From contig CAYVKY010000053.1 of assembly GCA_964452115.1 (NCBI GenBank), positions 1 to 13,829 on the forward strand: a stretch of 13,829 nucleotides of DNA, in the 5' to 3' direction. The position numbers were made by a program, and so were the translations under genes. Under the pieces are notes generated by a model. It was not told the DNA's origin. It was given only the letters and a program-made list of their open reading frames with translations, and did not search any database. Position 1 is the stretch's first letter, and each line of letters starts with the position of its first letter. Below are positions 8,581 to 13,829 of the stretch, piece after piece. The stretch is from CAYVKY01 sp964452115. Lineage in GTDB: Bacteria > Bacteroidota > Ignavibacteria > Tepidaquicellales > Tepidaquicellaceae.

Positions 8581-11271
8581 AAGCAGCAGCAAAGAAAAAT
8601 ATTTAAGGTCTCTGTTTGTTTTCCTCGGGGCAGTGTGCCTCGCCCTGAACATCTTCAGCTTTTATGTTACCAATACCGTATTCCGGATGACTTCGGATGA
8701 CTGCTACTGGATTGTGACAACTTACGAAAAGCCAAACCATATAGGATTCAGAATTCTCAATATCACGTCGGGGGGCGTTTCGGATGCGGCAGGTCTGAAG
8801 GATGGAGATATTCTTATCGCGATAAATGGAGTGCCTTTCAAACACGAGAAGGACGGGATGGAAATTCTGAATAAGTATTCAGACGAATATGTTACTTATA
8901 CAATTCTCAGGGGCAATGATATTATGGAGGTGAATATCTGGGTTTATAAGATTGTTGATATACTCTTTAATATTCTCTGGATGATGGGAATGGGATTTTT
9001 GATTTTCGGTTTTATAGTAGGATACTCTAAACCTCAGGAACTCACATCGAAACTTTTTTATCTGCTCGGGCTTGCCGCTTCAGTCGGTTTGGTAATATAT
9101 TCGAACAGTAAAATGTTTACATTTGACGCATCTTATGCCTCGTATGAACTTATTAATCATTTAAGTTTAATCTATTTCATAATTGGATTCACAGGTGCTG
9201 TATTTGTCACTCCGCTGTTTTTCCACTTTTTTATGACATACCCGATACGGCGTGATTTCAAATACCGGAAATTAATAATTGCAGGAGTTTATGCAGTAAT
9301 AATCACAGCGGTGATAATAGAATTGATTGGAAATTATATAGCGGGCAGGAATATTTTTATGGTTTCTTTCTTTACATCCAGAATTTTGACTTTGGCAATT
9401 TTAATTTCGGGCATAGTAATTTTTATTGACAGCATACGCAGAATTAAGGACCCCAATCTTAAAAAATCCGTTTTAATTATAAGAAACGGATTCATAATCG
9501 GTGCAGTGGGATTTTTATATTATCTGATTTTTTTCGTTTCAACATCCAAACCGTATTTTCTGATTAGACCTGTACAATTTATCCCGATTATGACTGTTCT
9601 TGCTATTCCTTTTTCATTCGGATACAGCATAATTAAGTACAGGATTCTTGACACGGAATTCATAATTAAAAAAAGCATTGTATTCGGGATTGTTTCGTTT
9701 CTGATACTTGCAATTTATCTGATTATGGTTTACATACTGAATATATTTGCAGGCGACTATATCGAAAACAGCAAACAGGTATTCATCATAGCGTTTATTA
9801 TTATTGCAACATTCACTTTTGATTTCGTTAACACAAAGTCAAAAGATCTTGTGGATAAAATTTTCTATAAGGAAAAATATAATTACAGAAAATCACTGTT
9901 GAAATTCAGCGAAGAAATTTCTTACATAACCGATTTTAATGAACTGATGGTCAAGACTAAAAATGAAATCATAAATTCAATCGGAATAAGAAAAATTATC
10001 GTTTGTATTACAAACCCTAAATATGTTAACCTGCTCCGGCTCCCTGCTGACCTGACATGCAGCAAAGAAAACAGAAAATACCTTGAAGCAATTCATTTGA
10101 AATTATTTAAAACTAATTCAGACCCCGTACTTCTGTATCCGGCATTTTACAAAGAGCTTTCATTGTCAGATTCGGATGTACCATTTATAGAATCCGAACA
10201 GATAAAACTTTCAATTCCTCTTTTTCTCGAGAGCAGATTCCTCGGCTCGATAAACTTCGGCGGCAAAATATCGGGAAAGGAATTTTCCGACGAGGATATA
10301 GATTTGTTAAAGACCATCGCTATTCAGATATCCGTGGCTCTTGAAAATTCGCGGCTTCAGAAAATTGAGTATAAAAACAGAGTAATCGACGAGGAGCTGA
10401 AAATCGCAAAGAATATTCAGACCGGACTATTGCCGGATTTTGATATTCAAAAAGATTTGTACCAGATTCGCGGGCTTTCGATTCCTTCAAAGGTTATCGG
10501 CGGTGACTTCTATGATATTATCAGGCTGGATAATGATAAATATCTTACATTGGTTGCGGATGTATCCGGCAAAGGAATTCCGGCAGCATTATATATGGCG
10601 AAGATGCAGTCTATGATACAATTTGCATCTGAACTGCTTCTGTCTCCGAGAGAACTGCTGATAGAAATTAACCGCCAGATTTATGAACAAATTGACAGGA
10701 AATTTTTTATAACTGCTTTGATTGCAATGTTTGATTTTAAAAATAATATTGTTACTTCCGCACGCGCGGGACATTTGCCTATGGAAATTTTCAGCCCGTC
10801 GGGAANNNNNNNNNNNNNNNNNNNNNNNNNNNNNNNNNNNNNNNNNNNNNNNNNNNNNNNNNNNNNNNNNNNNNNNNNNNNNNNNNNNNNNNNNNNNNNN
10901 NNNNNGTTACTTCCGCACGCGCGGGACATTTGCCTATGGAAATTTTCAGCCCGTCGGGAAACACTCAGGTTTTGACAAAAGGCATCGGCATCGGACTTGA
11001 AAGCGGAAAACTTTTTGAGAATAACCTTGAAGAAGCAGTAACAAAGATTGAAAAGGATACGATTTACTTTTTATATACGGACGGACTTAATGAAACAATG
11101 AATATAAACAGCGAAGAATACGGCGAGGAAAGATTACGCAGCTTAATTTTAAGAAACAGGCATCTGGATGTAAAATCCCTTGAAGAAATAATTATGCACG
11201 ACATTGAAACCTTCAGGGGAAATGCCGAACAGCACGACGATATTACATTTGAAATAATCAAAACAAAATAA
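8573..11271 (+). CDS. membrane PDZ-multiTM-GAF-PP2C (SpoIIE-type) phosphatase, catalytic site intact; split by assembly gap
   Basis: Same architecture as the preceding gene. After removing the 100-N gap and one copy of the flanking 55-nt duplication, the frame is continuous and encodes 847 residues: TM1 (12-34), PDZ-like (about 56-122, with GGVSDAAGLKDGDILIAING), multi-TM region (130-420), GAF-like (about 440-595), linker, and PP2C/SpoIIE (608-847). All expected catalytic motifs are present: GGDFYD (643-648), ADVSGKG (662-668), ARAGHLP (730-736), YTDGL with D785, and HDDIT (836-840). Members of this family dephosphorylate serine or threonine on regulators such as anti-anti-sigma factors; the substrate here is not encoded nearby. 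The ATG lies inside the upstream gene's last codons (8-nt overlap), suggesting translational coupling, and purB starts 1 nt after its stop. Shared segments such as VGYSKP and ILDTE show the two genes arose by tandem duplication. Confidence 0.9.
10751..10805 (+). repeat. left copy of 55-nt exact duplication flanking an assembly gap
   Basis: The 55 nt before the gap are identical to the 55 nt at 10906-10960 just after it. The coding frame is restored only if one copy and the Ns are dropped. This looks like an unmerged contig overlap equal to an assembler k-mer, not a biological repeat. Confidence 0.95.
10806..10905. other. assembly gap (100 N), probably artefactual
   Basis: Exactly 100 N, the conventional scaffold-gap length. 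Because the flanks overlap by an exact 55 nt, the true gap size is probably minus 55. No sequence need be missing. Confidence 0.95.
10906..10960 (+). repeat. right copy of 55-nt exact duplication flanking an assembly gap
   Basis: Exact second copy of 10751-10805. It encodes the same peptide around ARAGHLPMEIFSPSG, but in a frame shifted by the N run. Any separate open frame beginning at the ATG at 10930 is the C-terminus of the phosphatase, not a new gene. Confidence 0.95.
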
Positions 11272-11272
11272 A

Positions 11273-12565
11273 ATGATAGAAAGATACTCTAGAGAAGAAA
11301 TGAAATCAGTATGGTCAGATGAATCGAAATTCGGCATCTGGCTTGAAATTGAAAAATACGCTTGCGAGGCGCAAAGCAAACTCGGCATCATTCCCCGCCG
11401 CTCGCTCGAAAACATTCTGAAAAAATCGGACTTCAATGTTGATAAGATTCTTGAAATTGAAAAAGTCGTAAAGCACGATGTTATAGCATTCCTTACTAAC
11501 GTTGCCGAATATGTAGGCGATGATTCTAGATTTATTCATCTTGGCATGACAAGTTCTGATGTGCTTGATACCGCGTTGTCTGTTCAGCTCAAAAAGGCAG
11601 GCGAACTGCTTCTCAAAGGCTTGAAAAAATTCACCGGTATTCTTAAACAAAAAGCAAAAAAGTATAAAACTCTTGTTCAGATAGGCAGAACGCACGGAAT
11701 ACACGCAGAGCCGGTTACACTCGGATTGAAATTCGCCTTATGGTATGATGAGTTCAACAGAAATATCAAAAGGATGCAGGATGCAATCGAAGATATTTCT
11801 GTCGGCCAGATATCTGGTGCAGTAGGTACGTATGAGCATATTTCTCCTCTTGTAGAAAAACACGTTTGTAAAAAACTTGGATTGAAAACCGTTAAGATAT
11901 CAACGCAGATTATTCAGCGCGACCGCCATGCACATTATATGAGTGTGCTTGCAATCATTGCTTCGTCACTTGATAAAATTGCAACTGAAATAAGGCATCT
12001 TCAGAAAACGGAAGTGCTCGAACTCGAAGAGAAATTTACAAAAGGCCAGAAGGGTTCATCAGCAATGCCGCATAAAAAAAATCCGATAACCTGCGAGCAA
12101 ATGTCAGGACTTGCAAGAGTTATCAGAGGAAACAGTATCGCGGCATTGGAGAATATTCCACTCTGGCACGAACGTGATATTTCACATTCGTCAGTTGAAA
12201 GAATCATTTTCCCTGACTCTACAATCCTGCTTGACTATATGCTGGATAAAATGTGCGCAATTATTGATAACATTGTTGTATATAAAGATAATATTGACAG
12301 AAACCTTCACCTTACGAAAGGGCTGATATTTTCGCAGAATCTTCTGCTGGCATTGATAGATAAAAAAATGAGAAGAGAGGATGCGTATAAAATTGTGCAG
12401 ACAATTGCAATGCACTGCTGGGATAACCATCTTGATTTTACGGAAGAAGTCAGGAATAATTCTGAAATCAAAAAATACATTTCAGGCAAAGAACTCGAAG
12501 GTATATTTGATTATAAGAAATCCCTGAATAATGTAAATTACATATTCAAACGGCTCGGTTTATAA
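11273..12565 (+). CDS. purB: adenylosuccinate lyase
   Basis: 430 residues, normal for the short bacterial form. It catalyses two steps of purine synthesis, cleaving SAICAR to AICAR and adenylosuccinate to AMP, with fumarate released in both. Fumarase/aspartase superfamily motifs are present: TSSDVLDTALSVQL (93-106), GRTHGIHAEPVTLG (138-151) and the signature loop GSSAMPHKKNP (261-271) with the catalytic serine. His68, His89 and His141 fall at the same positions as the catalytic histidines described for the Bacillus subtilis enzyme. The ATG is 1 nt after the phosphatase stop with no SD, so it is probably the last gene of the plus-strand cluster. Its stop codon overlaps the end of convergent lexA. 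No other pur genes are in the window. Confidence 0.97.
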   Translation: MIERYSREEMKSVWSDESKFGIWLEIEKYACEAQSKLGIIPRRSLENILKKSDFNVDKILEIEKVVKHDVIAFLTNVAEYVGDDSRFIHLGMTSSDVLDTALSVQLKKAGELLLKGLKKFTGILKQKAKKYKTLVQIGRTHGIHAEPVTLGLKFALWYDEFNRNIKRMQDAIEDISVGQISGAVGTYEHISPLVEKHVCKKLGLKTVKISTQIIQRDRHAHYMSVLAIIASSLDKIATEIRHLQKTEVLELEEKFTKGQKGSSAMPHKKNPITCEQMSGLARVIRGNSIAALENIPLWHERDISHSSVERIIFPDSTILLDYMLDKMCAIIDNIVVYKDNIDRNLHLTKGLIFSQNLLLALIDKKMRREDAYKIVQTIAMHCWDNHLDFTEEVRNNSEIKKYISGKELEGIFDYKKSLNNVNYIFKRLGL

Positions 12566-13189
12566 CTGCCTTACATCATATTGGCGGCGGAGTTCAATCA
12601 CTTTACCGATAATCGTAAACGGACTATTGATTATGGATTTATAACGCGAATTTGAAGCCTCAAGATAAGCATTCACTTTCCGCTTGCGGAGTTTTTTAAC
12701 CGTCACATCATCTTCAAGAAGTGCAATGACAATATCTCCGTCATCGGCAGAATCCTGTTTGCGGACAATCACAATATCTCCGTCATAAATCCCCGAGTCA
12801 ATCATACTTTCGCCTTTAACTTTCAGAGCAAAATGAATTTTATGCCCTTTGCTGTTTTGCTCGTAAGAAATATATCCCTGAATATTGTTATCCGCAAATA
12901 TCGGCTCACCTGCCGCGACGCTTCCGTAAAGAGGAATCATTCCGGCATCGGCATTTGGTTTTTTCTTGTTTCCGTCATTGTCCTTAATAATGCGGAATCC
13001 CCGCGCGGTATTTTTTTCATGAATGAGATAACCTTTTTTCTGCAGAACGAATACATAGTCCTGCATCGTACCGATTGTAACATTAAACTTCTCCGCAAGC
13101 TCCTTCAGAGTCGGCGGATATGAGTTTTCGGAAGTATAATCCTTTATATACCTGAAAACGTTTTCCTGTTTGTGTGTTAGTTTATCCAT
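12560..13189 (-). CDS. lexA: LexA repressor (SOS regulator)
   Basis: 209 residues from the ATG at 13189; a 5-residue longer start (MPYLF) at 13204 is possible. The N-terminal winged-helix DNA-binding domain contains LTHKQENVFRYIKDY, SYPPTLKELAEKFNV and a recognition-helix region near TIGTMQDYVFVLQKKG. The C-terminal S24 peptidase-like domain has cleavage site Ala93-Gly94 (in SVAAGEP), Ser128 (in VKGESM) and Lys165 (in VTVKKL). Spacings G-S of 34 and S-K of 37 match E. coli LexA (G85, S119, K156), so RecA-stimulated self-cleavage should work. I prefer the shorter start because it fits the family N-terminus (M-x-x-LTxKQ) and because the longer start lies inside a putative promoter/operator. The stop overlaps purB by 6 bp. 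Expected role: repress DNA-damage genes and itself. Confidence 0.95.
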   Translation of the reverse strand: MDKLTHKQENVFRYIKDYTSENSYPPTLKELAEKFNVTIGTMQDYVFVLQKKGYLIHEKNTARGFRIIKDNDGNKKKPNADAGMIPLYGSVAAGEPIFADNNIQGYISYEQNSKGHKIHFALKVKGESMIDSGIYDGDIVIVRKQDSADDGDIVIALLEDDVTVKKLRKRKVNAYLEASNSRYKSIINSPFTIIGKVIELRRQYDVRQL

Positions 13190-13193
13190 AAAT

Positions 13194-13208
13194 AAATATG
13201 GCATATTT
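13194..13208. promoter_or_regulatory. candidate LexA autoregulatory operator (15-bp palindrome)
   Basis: AAATATG-G-CATATTT is a perfect inverted repeat with 7-bp arms and one central base. It overlaps the candidate -10 and sits 4 bp upstream of the preferred lexA start. LexA normally represses its own gene through a dyad at the promoter. The site does not match the E. coli or B. subtilis consensus, and AT-rich palindromes of this size arise by chance, so this is tentative. Confidence 0.35.
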
Positions 13209-13223
13209 TTTTTTAATTGTCAA
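13195..13223 (-). promoter_or_regulatory. candidate lexA promoter
   Basis: On the minus strand a perfect TTGACA (13223-13218) is followed after 17 nt by CATATT (13200-13195), four of six matches to TATAAT. The -10 ends 5 nt before the preferred lexA ATG, so transcription would begin about at the start codon, giving a nearly leaderless mRNA. Inference from a single site; sigma-factor preference in this organism is unknown. Confidence 0.4.
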
Positions 13224-13369
13224 GGATAAATTTTACAACGCCAAAACGCTTATAAACCCATCTGCTCCCGAGTACTCGGGACTCCAGCGTCGACACGCAA
13301 GACATCGGACAAAAATAAGCAGACACAAAAAGCACAAAAATCTCAAAGCACACAAAATTATTACTCCCA
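13224..13369. other. upstream spacer of lexA, no gene found
   Basis: No convincing coding sequence. It contains the 16-bp palindrome listed separately, then GTCGAC and an A-rich run with repeated CACAAAA-like words (about 13308-13360). The only long open frame crosses the N gap and the tandem array on the minus strand, and its translation is low-complexity. Confidence 0.6.
13266..13281. repeat. 16-bp perfect palindrome
   Basis: TCCCGAGTACTCGGGA is its own reverse complement and is GC-rich in an AT-rich setting. It lies 77 bp upstream of the preferred lexA start and about 43 bp upstream of the candidate -35. It could be a regulator site, an intergenic repeat or a chance palindrome; no function can be assigned. 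Confidence 0.7.
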
Positions 13370-13450
13370 TTTTTTCCTTCACACAGTATTTGTAATTTTT
13401 TTCCTTCACACAGTATTTGTAATTTTTTTCCTTCACACAGTATTTGTAAT
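13370..13450 (+). repeat. tandem array, three identical 27-nt units
   Basis: Units at 13370-13396, 13397-13423 and 13424-13450 are identical: six T, then CCTTCACACAGTATTTGTAAT. The array runs straight into the second N gap, so the true copy number is unknown. The period is a multiple of three, so it reads as a 9-residue peptide repeat on the minus strand, but there is no supported gene. There are no spacers, so it is not CRISPR. Confidence 0.95.
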
Positions 13451-13451
13451 T

Positions 13452-13551
13452 NNNNNNNNNNNNNNNNNNNNNNNNNNNNNNNNNNNNNNNNNNNNNNNNN
13501 NNNNNNNNNNNNNNNNNNNNNNNNNNNNNNNNNNNNNNNNNNNNNNNNNNN
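13452..13551. other. assembly gap (100 N) inside repeat array
   Basis: Exactly 100 N. Unlike the gap at 10806, the flanks do not share a duplicated overlap. The left flank is the 27-nt array and the right flank holds diverged units of the same kind, so the assembly probably collapsed or broke in the array. Real length is unknown. Confidence 0.9.
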
Positions 13552-13627
13552 TTTTCCCTCATCCTATAGTAGTAATTTATTTCCTCACCCCGTAGTTGTA
13601 ATTTTTTTCCTCACCCCGTAGGGGTGA
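13552..13627 (+). repeat. diverged tandem units ending in a CCCC-GTA-GGGG hairpin
   Basis: Three units of about 25-26 nt begin at 13552, 13577 and 13603. They share the T-run, CC and TCA of the 27-nt array; the first two also keep its GTAAT end, and the last two have TCACCCCGTAG in the middle. The last unit completes a perfect 7-bp stem with a GTA loop (TCACCCC / GGGGTGA, 13611-13627). They look like older or variant copies of the same array. Confidence 0.8.
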
Positions 13628-13660
13628 AATGTCTGTAGCTCCGGAGTTTCTATGACCGTT

Positions 13661-13686
13661 TACCCCGTAGGGGTTAGATGTTTTTA
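13661..13686 (+). repeat. hairpin repeat, left arm of an inverted pair
   Basis: Twenty-six nt beginning TACCCCGTAGGGGTT, which matches the reverse complement of 13794-13819 with one mismatch. It contains its own hairpin, ACCCC-GTA-GGGGT. The 107 bp between the arms (13687-13793) are AT-rich with no coding sequence seen. The pair could bound a small non-autonomous element or be two copies of an interspersed intergenic repeat. Confidence 0.85.
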
Positions 13687-13793
13687 GATGATTTTTTCCG
13701 GAGACTAATATAGAATTATTGTATCAATTCAACATTACTTATGACGAATGATTTATTCTTCAGAATTATGCAATAATTAAATAATCCATCCGT

Positions 13794-13819
13794 TAAAAAC
13801 ATCAAACCCCTACGGGGTA
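13794..13819 (-). repeat. hairpin repeat, right arm of an inverted pair
   Basis: Reverse-strand copy of 13661-13686, 25 of 26 bases identical, holding ACCCC-TAC-GGGGT at 13806-13818. It lies 10 nt from the window edge, so any longer element may continue outside. Confidence 0.85.
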
Positions 13820-13829
13820 TTCTGCGCTG

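Noticed and set aside
10681..11000. Extra open frames crossing the first N gap on both strands, and a separate gene starting at 10930
   Set aside because: They exist only because Ns are read as open codons or because the gap shifts the frame. The sequence is the C-terminus of the second phosphatase.
12833..13123. Plus-strand 96-residue open frame
   Set aside because: Fully antisense to lexA, whose catalytic residues and spacings are all present.
13233..13562. Minus-strand repeat protein with 9-residue units across the tandem array
   Set aside because: A 27-nt period automatically gives a periodic open frame. It includes the N gap, its non-repeat part is low-complexity Cys/Leu-rich, and it has no initiation signal.
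13370..13627. CRISPR array
   Set aside because: Units are directly adjacent with no unique spacers, and no cas genes are nearby.
13611..13627. Rho-independent terminator
   Set aside because: The stem is followed by GAAATG and not by a T-run, and no gene lies just upstream on the plus strand. The T-runs lie before the hairpin; on the minus strand the mirrored hairpin is followed by A. It fits a repeat better.

Overview
This window is AT-rich chromosomal DNA from a draft assembly (two runs of exactly 100 N). The gene content suggests a Gram-negative bacterium of the Bacteroidota/Chlorobi side, possibly Ignavibacteria-like. The grounds are a BatA-type membrane protein with a vWA fold, a patatin fused to an outer-membrane barrel, membrane PDZ/GAF/PP2C phosphatases, almost no Shine-Dalgarno sequences and two TTG starts. 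The phylum call is inference; no marker gene here settles it.

Layout. The left edge (1-1170, minus) is the N-terminal part of a BatA/vWA-type membrane protein that runs off the window and carries an apparent one-base frameshift near its start. A 93-bp AT-rich divergent intergenic region follows. Next come six plus-strand genes packed like one operon (1264-12565): thiamine pyrophosphokinase (thiN), a sodium:solute symporter, a patatin-like phospholipase with POTRA and barrel (type Vd secretion architecture), two tandem paralogous membrane-bound PP2C/SpoIIE phosphatases, and adenylosuccinate lyase (purB). Junctions are 5-nt gap, 4-nt overlap, 41-nt gap, 8-nt overlap and 1-nt gap. purB meets the minus-strand lexA tail to tail with a 6-bp overlap. 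The remaining 625 bp upstream of lexA hold no convincing gene. They contain palindromes, a 27-nt tandem array interrupted by an assembly gap, and hairpin repeats with a CCCC-GTA-GGGG core, two of which form a 26-nt inverted pair.

How the genes relate. thiN plus the adjacent transporter may form a thiamine salvage/uptake unit (inference). The phosphatase pair probably senses envelope or membrane signals through PDZ and multi-TM regions and acts on a cytoplasmic phosphoprotein, by family analogy an anti-anti-sigma (STAS) factor. No STAS or anti-sigma gene is present here. The first phosphatase has lost a conserved metal-binding Asp (TDG to TNG) while the second is intact, so the pair may be a pseudo-enzyme sensor with an active partner. 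This is the most interesting biology in the window.

Assembly notes. The gap at 10806-10905 is flanked by an exact 55-nt duplication. Deleting the gap and one copy (155 nt) restores a single reading frame of 847 residues, so the apparent break in the second phosphatase gene is an artefact.
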